A stretch of DNA of 8,162 nucleotides, from assembly GCA_020435865.1 (NCBI GenBank), contig JAGQYZ010000106.1, positions 1 through 8,162 on the forward strand, in the 5' to 3' direction. Below the pieces are notes generated by a model. The model did no database searches, was not told the DNA's origin, and saw nothing but the letters and a program-made list of their open reading frames with translations. Every line of letters starts with the position of its first letter. Position 1 is the stretch's first letter. The DNA is from Aequorivita sp. (lineage in GTDB: Bacteria; Bacteroidota; Bacteroidia; Flavobacteriales; Flavobacteriaceae). Shown piece by piece: positions 1 to 6,697 of this stretch. The translations under genes were made by a program, and so were the position numbers.

Positions 1-29
1 GGTCCCAGGTTCGAATCCTGGCGCGATCA
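1..29 (+). tRNA. tRNA gene, 3' part only (isotype not determinable)
   Basis: The window opens inside a tRNA gene. A five-base-pair T stem (CCAGG at 5-9 with CCTGG at 17-21) encloses a seven-base T loop TTCGAAT at 10-16. The 3' acceptor strand CGCGATC (22-28) and discriminator A29 follow. Bases 30-31 are CA rather than CC, so the CCA end is not encoded and must be added after transcription, which is common in this phylum. The 5' acceptor strand should read GATCGCG. The anticodon lies outside the window, so I assign no amino acid. Confidence 0.9.
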
Positions 30-34
30 CATTC

Positions 35-63
35 AATCCCCATTTTTTGGGGATTTTTTGTTT
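35..63 (+). terminator. Rho-independent terminator after the tRNA
   Basis: AATCCCC (35-41) pairs perfectly with GGGGATT (49-55) around a seven-base loop ATTTTTT, followed by a T-rich run (54-63, interrupted by one G). It begins six bases after the tRNA discriminator, so it most likely ends the tRNA transcript and separates it from the surface-protein locus. Confidence 0.85.
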
Positions 64-116
64 TCATAATTTAATCATCTTACGTTCTATCAATCCCTTA
101 TTTTCTCTAAAATAAA

Positions 117-143
117 ATTTTCATAATGTCACATTATGAAAAT
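117..143. promoter_or_regulatory. 27-bp perfect palindrome, possible operator
   Basis: The 13-base arm ATTTTCATAATGT (117-129) is the exact reverse complement of 131-143, with a single C at 130 as the axis. The arm's outer part, TTTTCATAAT, is also present as a direct copy at 61-70 and inverted at 300-309, over the start codon of the downstream gene. There is no T tract and the centre leaves almost no loop, so a dimeric protein-binding site is more likely than a terminator. The regulator is unknown. Confidence 0.45.
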
Positions 144-183
144 ATGAATTACTCCTAAATATTTTTAATAGCTCAAATCATAT

Positions 184-220
184 TGTTACAATGGTTACAG
201 TGATTGTTACATATGTAACA
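184..220. promoter_or_regulatory. TGTTAC half-site cluster with a 16-bp palindrome
   Basis: Bases 205-220 read TGTTACATATGTAACA, which equals its own reverse complement. Two further half sites in the same orientation precede it: TGTTACA at 184-190 and the one-mismatch GGTTACA at 193-199. A TGTTAC-N4-GTAACA layout is what a dimeric helix-turn-helix regulator, for example of the Crp/Fnr type, would bind. The palindrome centre is about 60 bp upstream of where transcription of the adhesin would start if the candidate promoter at 240-268 is right. The regulator's identity and sign are inference. Confidence 0.45.
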
Positions 221-239
221 TAGAAATTTTAAGGTATTC

Positions 240-268
240 TTGACATTTGATTATTCAATTTTTATGGC
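240..268 (+). promoter_or_regulatory. Weak candidate promoter of the surface-protein gene
   Basis: TTGACA at 240-245 is followed after 17 bases by TATGGC at 263-268. The upstream element is a perfect sigma-70 -35 match, but the downstream one matches only half of TATAAT and is not the TAnnTTTG element typical of this phylum. An alternative TATAAT at 276-281 has no well-spaced partner. This is the best placed candidate upstream of the gene starting at 303, but it is weak. Confidence 0.25.
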
Positions 269-302
269 CCCTTTTTATAATAACCATTAAAAATTATGAA
301 TT

Positions 303-1106
303 ATGAAAACCAAAAAACTACTAATCATTGTCCTTTTTCTTGCCAATGTTTCAATAGCCCAGGTAGGCATTGGAAATACAAGCCCTGAAGCAATATTGGA
401 TATCACTGCCTCAAATGTAGTAGCGCCTTCAGCAAACGACGGAATCTTAATTCCCCGTATAGATGAGTTTCCAGCCATAAACCCAACGGCACTACAAGAT
501 GGTATAATGGTTTTTGTTACAGGAAATGGCACGCCGTCAAAAGGGTTTTATTATTGGGACAATGCAACTTCTGCTTGGCTCCTAGTGGGAGGAGCAAAAG
601 CTATTAACGATTTAAGCGATGGTAAAAGTGACACCGATGGCACCAACGACGGTTCATCAATATTTTTGGGAATAAACGCGGGGGCAAATGATGACGGCTC
701 CAACAACCGAAATATTGGTATAGGTTGGGAAGCATTGATTTCAAACACAACAGGCAACGATAATGTCGCCATTGGCAATAATACGCTTAACTCGAACATT
801 TCAGGTTTTTCGAATATTGGAATTGGGCGGGAAGTTTTATACAACAATCTGGGAAATGGCAATATAGGCATTGGGTTTCACGCCTTGTTCGGCAATACTA
901 CGGGAAACGACAATATGGCGATAGGTTTTGACGCCATGAGTAGTAATACCACAGGAATCAGCAATACAGCAATGGGTTCACAAGCATTGCGATTAAATAC
1001 CATAGGGACAAGAAATAATGCCTATGGCAGATATGCCCTTGAAAACAATACGGATGGCATAGATAATACGGCAACTGGGTATATGGCTCTTCGAAATAAT
1101 ACCTAA
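303..1106 (+). CDS. N-terminal fragment of the repeat protein (267 aa, truncated)
   Basis: This part can still be translated. It carries the signal peptide (residues 1-19), the head region with GILIPRIDEFPAI and a YYWDNATSAW segment, and repeats 1-7 plus most of repeat 8, before the TAA at 1104-1106. If made, it would be an exported protein lacking two thirds of the repeats and the whole C-terminal domain. The ATG at 303 is chosen because it directly precedes a typical signal peptide; the ATG at 296 is out of frame. There is no Shine-Dalgarno sequence, as is normal in this phylum. Confidence 0.6.
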   Translation: MKTKKLLIIVLFLANVSIAQVGIGNTSPEAILDITASNVVAPSANDGILIPRIDEFPAINPTALQDGIMVFVTGNGTPSKGFYYWDNATSAWLLVGGAKAINDLSDGKSDTDGTNDGSSIFLGINAGANDDGSNNRNIGIGWEALISNTTGNDNVAIGNNTLNSNISGFSNIGIGREVLYNNLGNGNIGIGFHALFGNTTGNDNMAIGFDAMSSNTTGISNTAMGSQALRLNTIGTRNNAYGRYALENNTDGIDNTATGYMALRNNT

Positions 1107-1721
1107 GGAAATGAAAATACAGCTATCGGGAACTATTCATTAATAAACAATACAACTGGTTTTGGAAATAGTGCCTTAGGCATAAATACATTAGCAGGCA
1201 ATACAACGGGCGAATCCAATGTAGCTATTGGAAGAACTGCACTCTATTCAAATACAACAGGAAGCTCAAATGTTGGCATAGGTAGAAGTAGCTTGTTTAC
1301 GAACACTACTGGCGCTTATAATATAGGTATTGGCAGAAATGCACTGCTCTCCCTAAATGGTGGTTTTTCAAATGTTGCCGTAGGATTTGAATCTATGTAC
1401 AACACTACAGGCAGTGCAAATATTGGGATTGGTTTCCATACCCTTTTCACCAATACAACAGGAAATGATAATGTTGCTATTGGATATGATACGATGTATT
1501 TAAATACAACAGGCAATCAGAATACAGCCGTTGGTTCTTATTCTTTAAGGAGCAATACAACAGGCTTTTTCAATAATGCCTTTGGTAGGTTTTCGATGGA
1601 AAATAACACAACCGGGGCAGGAAACACCGCCTTGGGGTTCGAAAGCTTAAGAAATAATACCACCGGAAACGACAATACTTCAATAGGAAATGGGTCTGGT
1701 GTCAACATTAATGGAAGCAAT
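711..1721 (+). repeat. Twenty tandem 48/51-bp coding repeats
   Basis: Twenty consecutive copies encode the motif N-[TVI]-[AG]-[IMVL]-G-x-x-[AST]-[LM]-x-x-N-T-T-G-x-x. Seventeen copies are 17 residues long, and copies 3, 14 and 20 are 16 residues, totalling 337 residues. The Asn, the Gly of AIG, the Leu/Met and the NTTG turn recur at fixed positions, as expected for one beta-roll coil per repeat. DNA identity between copies is moderate, with short recurrent stretches such as AATACAACAGG, so slippage or recombination between copies is possible but the array is not freshly expanded. Confidence 0.9.
813..1673 (+). repeat. Higher-order duplication: repeats 3-8 copied as repeats 14-19
   Basis: Two 303-bp blocks, 813-1115 and 1371-1673, are offset by 558 bp and align copy by copy. 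Both start with a rare 16-residue copy (LYNNLGNG / MYNTTGSA). They continue with GFHALFGNTTGND / GFHTLFTNTTGND, then a GFDAM / GYDTM copy, a GSQALR / GSYSLR copy, NNAYGRYALENNT / NNAFGRFSMENNT, and NTATGYMALRNNT / NTALGFESLRNNT. The ordered match, including the shared one-residue deletion, indicates an old segmental duplication of six copies that has since diverged. Confidence 0.75.
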
Positions 1722-2489
1722 AACGTTTTTCTGGGATTTCAGGCTGGAAGCTCAACAACCTCAAACACCAATTCAGGAAATATTATTATTGGTTATCAAG
1801 CAGGTAGGAATACCGTTTACAACAACAGACTATATATAGACAATAGTAATACCACAACACCACTTGTTTATGGAGAGTTTGACAACAATCGTTTAAGAGT
1901 CAATGGCACACTACAAGTTAATGACCCTAGTGGCACCGGTTATCAGTTTCCACCTGCAGATGGTACTCTTGACCAAGTATTGCAAACCGATGGTACTGGA
2001 AATCTGAGCTGGACAGATCCCACTGTAAACACTACAGCGGCAATAAAAACTAGACCTAGTGCACATATTACAACATATTCCAATAGCCCTACAGAAAACA
2101 ATCTCATTATGGATACTGTATTATTTAATCAAGGAGGTGGCGCATATAATACAAGTACTGGCACATATACAGCTCCCTTTAGCGGAGTTTATAATGTTTT
2201 GGCGAATCTTAGTTTAAATTTTACAAGTTCACCCAGTAGTACTATAATAATAACCTTTAGAGTTTATGTAAATGGGAGTATTGTGGAACAGAAAACCATT
2301 CAAAATGGAGCCACAATCAGCACAAGTTATGCGCAAGGCTTTACTTACGATTTTTACACAAATCTGAATGCAGGAGATTTGGTAAGTTTTAGATTTATTG
2401 CTAGCTGGAATGGAACTACACCTGCTCCAACTATTTCTGGTGGCGGGGGAACTGGAACCTCTACAATTTCTATTGTAAAAATAGATTGA
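1107..2489 (+). pseudogene. C-terminal fragment of the repeat protein (repeats and C1q-like domain)
   Basis: The frame is open from just after the TAA to TGA 2487-2489 and continues the repeat register without a gap. It encodes repeats 9-20, two degenerate copies, a linker (RLYIDNSNTTTPLVYGEF, then TGYQFPPADGTLDQVLQTDG) and the C-terminal domain. That domain shows C1q-like hallmarks: YNTSTGTYTAPFSGVYNV, a later VNGSIVEQKTI strand, a Leu-Asn-Ala-Gly-Asp turn before VSFRF, and a terminal STISIVKI strand. The first in-frame start candidates (TTG 1293, an ATG near 1392) lie inside repeats, lack a leader, and would give a product without a signal peptide. I therefore treat this as the downstream half of a broken gene and not a separate gene. 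Confidence 0.65.
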
Positions 2490-2558
2490 TTAAAAAAACT
2501 TCAACTTATACTACATAGTAAAGAGAAAAATATTTCGTTTTAGGAAACAAGGGGCTAT

Positions 2559-4604
2559 TTATTCTGGATATTCCACTCGTAGATGATAAATATTGTTGAG
2601 CTTCTTCTTCAGTACCTTTTTAATGATTTCTATTTCCTTGAAAGTAATATTCGCATTCAAAAACTGTCCTTGCGCCATTTGGTTGTTGATTATCTTTTCA
2701 ACAAACCCATCAATAATTGTTGAGGATGGTTCTTTCAAACTTTTGCTGGCGGCTTCAACACTATCAGCCATCATTAAAATTGCAGTTTCTTTTGAAAAAG
2801 GAATAGGGCCGGGATATGTAAAGTCTTCTTTGTTTGCGACACCTTGTTGGTCACGTTCGTTTTTATAAAAATAATATACCAAGCTTGTTCCGTGGTGAGT
2901 TCTTATAAAATCAATCACTCTGTCTGGAAGGTTGTTTTTCCGGGCTATTTCTATGCCTTTTATTACGTGGTCAATAATAATTTTAGCGCTTTCCTTCGGG
3001 TCAAGTTCGTTGTGGGAGTTGATTGAATTAGCTTGATTTTCTGTAAACATCGTCGGGTTCAGCATTTTCCCAATGTCGTGATAAAGTGCTCCTACCCTAA
3101 CCAACATGCTATTCGCTCCAATTTCATTTGCGGAAGCTTCGGCCAAATTGGCAACATTCAATGAATGGTGAAATGTTCCCGGTGCTTTATTTGAAAGTTC
3201 TTTTAATAATTTTGAATTGGTATCACTTAATTCCAGCAAGGATACATCAGAAACCAATCCGAAGATTTTTTCATAAAAATAAATAAGTGGATGTGCAAAA
3301 AGGGTCGCCAACCCACAAAGGATAAAATATCCAAAATTTTCCCACTGCAGCGTCTGTATATTTCCTTCTTGAATTACGAAAAATGCAAAGTACCCAAGAA
3401 TATAAATCAATGTTATCTGGCCAACAGAAATAAAGAGATTTGCACGTTTGTATAGTTCTGAAACAGTAAGAATAGTGACAATTCCAGCAATAAACTGAAG
3501 GAACATATATTCAAAACTGTTGGGTACAATAAATCCTAAAAGCAAAATAGTCAAAACGTGAACAAAAAGCCCCACGCGTGGATCAAAAAACGCTTTCAGA
3601 ATAAGCGGTAAAATACATATTGGTACCACATACACATAATCGGCGTGTATTTTCAACACAAATGTGGTAAGAAAAACCATCAAAAATATGTTGAAAAATA
3701 TAAAAGTGACCTTTGTATTGTTATGATATATGCTAGGCCTGTAATTTTTAAGAAAAAGAAAGAGCATTAAAAATACAAGTGAAACCAACATGGAATAGCC
3801 TACTAAAAGCCATAGGTAATTGTTTTTGCTCCAAATCTGGCTTTGAAATTCTGCTTTCAGCGATTCCAATATTTGAAACTTATCGCCTTCAACTACTTCT
3901 CCCTTTGCAATGATGCGCCCACCTTTTTCAATAATTCCCCGATTCGGGTTGAGGGCTTTTATCTCAGCATCTATGGCAGCTTCAGTAAGTTTAGAATTTA
4001 GCTTTACGTTTGGGTCGAAAACTTCGCTAAAGAGATTGTAAAGAAGTGCCTGTACGTCTTCAATATTATTTTTTTCTACCAACTCTCGCACCTTTTTGTT
4101 CAAATTTTCTTTTTTGAACAATTGTGAATAATTGCGTTCTTCAATCTCATTTCCTTTTTTTAGGTATATAAGCCTATCGTCTTCATAGGAATGAATTTCA
4201 TCAGTAACACCATTTTTATATATTTCGGAAATAAAAATATCTGCTAATCTTTCAACCTTTTTTTCGGGAGTTTGATAGATGCTGTCTACATATTTTGTTT
4301 CGAGCTCATTGTTAAAATTTTCAATAACATTCGCTGCTACTTCACTATTATATTCAAAATACGGAATGGCATTGGCTCTAATTTCTTTTCGTTCTCTTTT
4401 TAAGGTCTCTTCACTTTTCTTAATCGTAAAACTAAAAGGCGCATACAAGTTTTCATATTGCCACGGTTTTCCTTTCTGAAAATTATATTTAAACTGACCA
4501 CCTTTAGGCAAAAGGTAAATAATTAGAAGTGTGGAAACTATAAAAAGAAAAACCTTATAAATAAGGGATTGATTTTTTGCGAACAAAGAAAAAAGGTTTT
4601 TCAT
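2559..4604 (-). CDS. pgpH: PgpH-like 7TM-HD cyclic-di-AMP phosphodiesterase
   Basis: This 681-residue inner-membrane protein has the full PgpH architecture. There is one N-terminal membrane helix (about 14-32), then a large extracytoplasmic 7TMR-HDED region (about 33-262). A block of seven hydrophobic helices follows (about 264-443), and a cytoplasmic HD domain occupies about 475-645. The bimetal ligands expected of the family are all present and well spaced: His480 in HHSLNVAN, His509-Asp510 in HDIGK, His546, His570-His571 in THHGT, and Asp614 in MMADS. Characterised PgpH enzymes hydrolyse c-di-AMP to pApA and so affect osmotic and cell-wall homeostasis; that this protein has the same substrate is inferred from family membership. 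It converges on the surface-protein gene across 69 bp with no clear terminator, and diverges from the thiolase gene. The start fits because the N-terminal helix follows immediately. Confidence 0.88.
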   Translation of the reverse strand: MKNLFSLFAKNQSLIYKVFLFIVSTLLIIYLLPKGGQFKYNFQKGKPWQYENLYAPFSFTIKKSEETLKRERKEIRANAIPYFEYNSEVAANVIENFNNELETKYVDSIYQTPEKKVERLADIFISEIYKNGVTDEIHSYEDDRLIYLKKGNEIEERNYSQLFKKENLNKKVRELVEKNNIEDVQALLYNLFSEVFDPNVKLNSKLTEAAIDAEIKALNPNRGIIEKGGRIIAKGEVVEGDKFQILESLKAEFQSQIWSKNNYLWLLVGYSMLVSLVFLMLFLFLKNYRPSIYHNNTKVTFIFFNIFLMVFLTTFVLKIHADYVYVVPICILPLILKAFFDPRVGLFVHVLTILLLGFIVPNSFEYMFLQFIAGIVTILTVSELYKRANLFISVGQITLIYILGYFAFFVIQEGNIQTLQWENFGYFILCGLATLFAHPLIYFYEKIFGLVSDVSLLELSDTNSKLLKELSNKAPGTFHHSLNVANLAEASANEIGANSMLVRVGALYHDIGKMLNPTMFTENQANSINSHNELDPKESAKIIIDHVIKGIEIARKNNLPDRVIDFIRTHHGTSLVYYFYKNERDQQGVANKEDFTYPGPIPFSKETAILMMADSVEAASKSLKEPSSTIIDGFVEKIINNQMAQGQFLNANITFKEIEIIKKVLKKKLNNIYHLRVEYPE

Positions 4605-4621
4605 AAAATGATAACTTAAAG

Positions 4622-4655
4622 TAAAGGTATAAATAAGGAACGAGTTATCCCAAAA
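4622..4655 (-). promoter_or_regulatory. Candidate promoter of the pgpH-like gene
   Basis: On the minus strand TTTTG (4655-4651) is followed after 21 bases by TACCTTTA (4629-4622). This matches the Bacteroidota -33 TTG and -7 TAnnTTTG elements except for the final base. It lies 17 bp upstream of the start codon, leaving a very short leader. AT-rich sequence makes chance matches common. Confidence 0.3.
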
Positions 4656-4671
4656 CCAATACTTGCAAAGA

Positions 4672-4702
4672 TTGATTTTTAAGATGGAAATCCGTAATTT
4701 CG
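4672..4702 (+). promoter_or_regulatory. Candidate promoter of the thiolase-peptidase unit
   Basis: TTG at 4672-4674 and TAATTTCG at 4695-4702 are separated by 20 bases. They match the Bacteroidota -33/-7 promoter pattern (TAnnTTTG) with one mismatch. Transcription would begin about 25 bp before the ATG at 4734. It is divergent from, and not overlapping with, the candidate for the opposite gene. Confidence 0.45.
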
Positions 4703-4733
4703 CAGTCCTTATTTCAAATTAAAAAATAGTAGC

Positions 4734-5912
4734 ATGAGCAATAAAGTAGTTATAGTATCAGCAGCCAGGACACCCATCGGAAGTTTTATGGGAAGCCTTT
4801 CTTCACTAACCGCAACCCAATTGGGTTCATTGGCAATTAAAGGAGCTATAGAAAAAATAAACCTTGCACCCTCTTTGGTTCAGGAAGTTTTTATGGGAAA
4901 TGTGGTTCAAGCTGGTGTGGGCCAAGCTCCCGCAAGACAAGCTGCTTTAGGCGCTGGCCTTCCAGATACTGTTCCTGCTACAACTGTAAATAAAGTTTGT
5001 GCTTCAGGTATGAAAGCAGTAATGCAAGCCGCACAAGCAATCGCTCTTGGCGATGCTGATATTGTGGTAGCTGGTGGAATGGAAAGCATGAGCAATATAC
5101 CGCATTATGTACATATGCGCAATGGCACAAAATTTGGCCCGGCTACATTAATTGATGGCATGCAAAAAGACGGTTTGGTAGATGCTTATGACCACAATGC
5201 TATGGGTACCTGCGCAGATCTTTGCGCTACGGAATATAAATTTTCACGCGAAGACCAAGATGCTTTCGCAATAAAATCTTACAAACGTTCTGCAAAAGCT
5301 TGGGCTGATGGAAAATTCAAAGATGAAGTTGTTCCAGTTGAAGTTCCTCAGCGTCGTGGAGAACCAGTAGTAGTTTCCGAAGATGAAGAATACAAAAACG
5401 TGAAGATGGACAAGATTTCTTCTTTACGTCCTGCCTTTACAAAAGATGGAACCGTAACCGCTGCAAACGCATCTACAATAAATGATGGAGCTGGCGCGAT
5501 GGTTTTGATGAGCGAAGCCAAAGCGAAAGAATTAGGTTTAACTCCATTGGCTTATATTAAAAGTTATGCCGATGCCGCGCAAGAACCAAAATGGTTTACA
5601 ACTGCGCCAGCAAAAGCACTTCCTAAGGCAATTGCAAAAGCTGGAATAGACATTAAAGATGTAGATTATTTTGAATTCAACGAAGCATTTGCTGTGGTTG
5701 GTCTTGCCAATATGAAAATTTTAGGATTGAACGATAGCAACGTAAATGTGAACGGCGGCGCCGTTTCATTGGGGCATCCGCTTGGCTGTAGTGGCGTTCG
5801 CATCTTGATTACACTCCTGAATGTTTTGAAACAAAACAATGCAAAAATAGGTGCCGCAGCAATCTGTAATGGCGGTGGTGGCGCATCAGCAATGGTAATT
5901 GAACGAATCTAA
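4734..5912 (+). CDS. Acetyl-CoA C-acetyltransferase (thiolase)
   Basis: This is a complete 392-residue thiolase, the usual length for the biosynthetic-type acetoacetyl-CoA thiolases (AtoB/PhaA/ThlA group). Catalytic residues sit exactly where they do in the classic enzymes: nucleophile Cys89 in NKVCASGMKA, Asn316 in FNEAFA, His348 in GHPLGCSGVR, and general acid/base Cys378 in ICNGGGGAS. The N-terminal VSAARTPIGSFMG motif is also intact. The enzyme reversibly condenses two acetyl-CoA to acetoacetyl-CoA plus CoA, or cleaves acetoacetyl-CoA; it is cytosolic. The neighbours do not show which direction is used here, since no HMG-CoA, PHB or beta-oxidation partner is in the window. It is divergent from the pgpH-like gene and probably co-transcribed with the peptidase gene 28 bp downstream. 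Substrate chain length is not certain from sequence, so I give no gene symbol. Confidence 0.93.
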   Translation: MSNKVVIVSAARTPIGSFMGSLSSLTATQLGSLAIKGAIEKINLAPSLVQEVFMGNVVQAGVGQAPARQAALGAGLPDTVPATTVNKVCASGMKAVMQAAQAIALGDADIVVAGGMESMSNIPHYVHMRNGTKFGPATLIDGMQKDGLVDAYDHNAMGTCADLCATEYKFSREDQDAFAIKSYKRSAKAWADGKFKDEVVPVEVPQRRGEPVVVSEDEEYKNVKMDKISSLRPAFTKDGTVTAANASTINDGAGAMVLMSEAKAKELGLTPLAYIKSYADAAQEPKWFTTAPAKALPKAIAKAGIDIKDVDYFEFNEAFAVVGLANMKILGLNDSNVNVNGGAVSLGHPLGCSGVRILITLLNVLKQNNAKIGAAAICNGGGGASAMVIERI

Positions 5913-5940
5913 AATCGTAATTGTTTTCAATAAATTCTGA

Positions 5941-6690
5941 ATGGATTACGGTATCTGCAATTTAAGCATTGTCCCACTTCGAGCCGAAGCTTCCGATGTG
6001 AGTGAAATGGTATCACAGGTACTTTATGGAGAACATTTCAAAATACTTGAAATTCGAAAAAAATGGAGTCGAATCCGCTTGGCTTTTGACAGTTATGAAG
6101 GGTGGATTGACAACAAACAATATGTAACGATTGCTGAAACCGACTATTTAGGTTTTGAGAAAAAGGAATTGAGGCTATCGTCAGATTTAGTAGATTTTGT
6201 TACCACTTCAGACAATCAACTTTTTTCTTTATGCTTGGGGAGCAATATATCCGCTGCAAAATATTTGAAACATCATTTTGAAGGAAAGTTAATTTCCGGA
6301 ATACTTCCAAAAGAACATCTAATTGAAACCGCTCTACTCTACCTAAATACGCCTTATTTTTGGGGAGGGAAAACTCCTTTTGGTATTGATTGTAGTGGGT
6401 TCACACAAATGGTTTATAAGTTAAACGGCTACAAATTATTGCGGGATGCAAGCCAACAAGCTAGCCAAGGCGAAGCACTGAGCTTTATTGAAGAAAGTGA
6501 ACCTGGTGATTTGGCATTTTTTGACAATGAAGAAGGAAAAATTACGCATGTCGGTATTATTATGGCAGATAATTATATTATCCACGCTCATGGCAAAGTT
6601 CGGATTGACAGATTAGATCACAGTGGTATTTTTAATTATGAACTGAGAAACCACACGCACAAACTGAGGGTCATAAAACGAATTATTTAA
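5941..6690 (+). CDS. SH3 / NlpC-P60 (C40 family) cysteine peptidase
   Basis: This 249-residue protein pairs an N-terminal bacterial SH3-like region (about 1-65, with WSRIRLAFDSYEGWID) with a C-terminal NlpC/P60 papain-like domain (about 125-249). The catalytic Cys151 is in GIDCSGF, preceded by a typical YFWGGKTPF stretch. The catalytic His203 is in THVGI, and His215 in IIHAHG fits the third, polar residue. The layout resembles dipeptidyl-peptidase VI / YkfC-type enzymes that cut gamma-D-Glu-diamino acid bonds in murein peptides. There is no signal peptide or lipobox, so I infer cytoplasmic processing of recycled muropeptides and not cell-wall cutting. The ATG at 5941 opens directly on the SH3 strand. 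The gene follows the thiolase by 28 bp and ends eight bases before a strong terminator. Confidence 0.9.
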   Translation: MDYGICNLSIVPLRAEASDVSEMVSQVLYGEHFKILEIRKKWSRIRLAFDSYEGWIDNKQYVTIAETDYLGFEKKELRLSSDLVDFVTTSDNQLFSLCLGSNISAAKYLKHHFEGKLISGILPKEHLIETALLYLNTPYFWGGKTPFGIDCSGFTQMVYKLNGYKLLRDASQQASQGEALSFIEESEPGDLAFFDNEEGKITHVGIIMADNYIIHAHGKVRIDRLDHSGIFNYELRNHTHKLRVIKRII

Positions 6691-6697
6691 TAAAAAT

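Larger units (their letters stand above)
303..2489 (+). pseudogene. Secreted YadA-head-like repeat protein with C1q-like C-terminus, interrupted by one stop
   Basis: One reading frame runs from ATG 303 to TGA 2487-2489 (728 residue positions) with a single in-frame TAA at 1104-1106, position 268. Residues 1-19 form a Sec signal peptide (KTKK, a hydrophobic core, then SIA before Q20). Residues 20-136 are a head region beginning QVGIGNTSPEAILDI. Residues 137-473 are 20 tandem repeats of NxAIGxxALxxNTTGxx, resembling the trimeric left-handed beta-roll of YadA-type adhesin heads. Two looser copies follow (NVFLGFQAG, NIIIGYQAG), then a linker, and about residues 585-728 look like a C1q/TNF-like jelly roll. 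The stop falls at repeat position 14, usually Thr, and both sides stay in the same frame and repeat phase, so this is a nonsense change and not a frameshift or gene fusion. A sequencing error or suppression cannot be excluded. I see no membrane anchor and no recognisable type IX secretion sorting domain. The likely role is a cell-surface or extracellular trimeric fibre; its ligand is unknown. Confidence 0.75.

Noticed and set aside
296..298. Alternative ATG seven bases before the chosen start of the surface-protein gene
   Set aside because: It is in a different frame and does not lead into the signal peptide; ATG 303 does.
1..302. tRNA-associated integration site (attachment site of a genomic island)
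   Set aside because: No second copy of the tRNA 3' end is visible and there is no integrase gene in the window. Adjacency alone is not evidence.
551..871. Minus-strand open frames opposite the repeat protein (also 287-532, 1316-1516, 1538-1720)
   Set aside because: They are shadows produced by the repetitive plus-strand coding sequence. Their proteins are mirrored repeat translations rich in Pro, Ile and Leu, with no domain or leader.
711..1721. Regularly spaced ~51-bp repeats that could suggest a CRISPR array
   Set aside because: The repeats are contiguous, divergent, in one reading frame and encode a consistent 17-residue motif. There are no identical direct repeats separated by unique spacers and no cas genes.
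1293..2489. A separate gene starting at TTG 1293
   Set aside because: The frame is open back to the TAA at 1104, the TTG is inside a repeat, and no leader or signal peptide is present. The segment is the second half of the interrupted gene.
2490..2558. Terminator between the convergent surface-protein and pgpH-like genes
   Set aside because: Only a four-base stem (GTTT/AAAC around 2537-2548) is visible, with no G/C clamp and no proper T tract, so I do not call one.
2593..3026. Plus-strand open frames inside the pgpH-like gene (also 4279-4479), and the minus-strand frame inside the thiolase (4907-5095)
   Set aside because: They lie wholly within strongly supported genes on the opposite strand and show no recognisable protein features.
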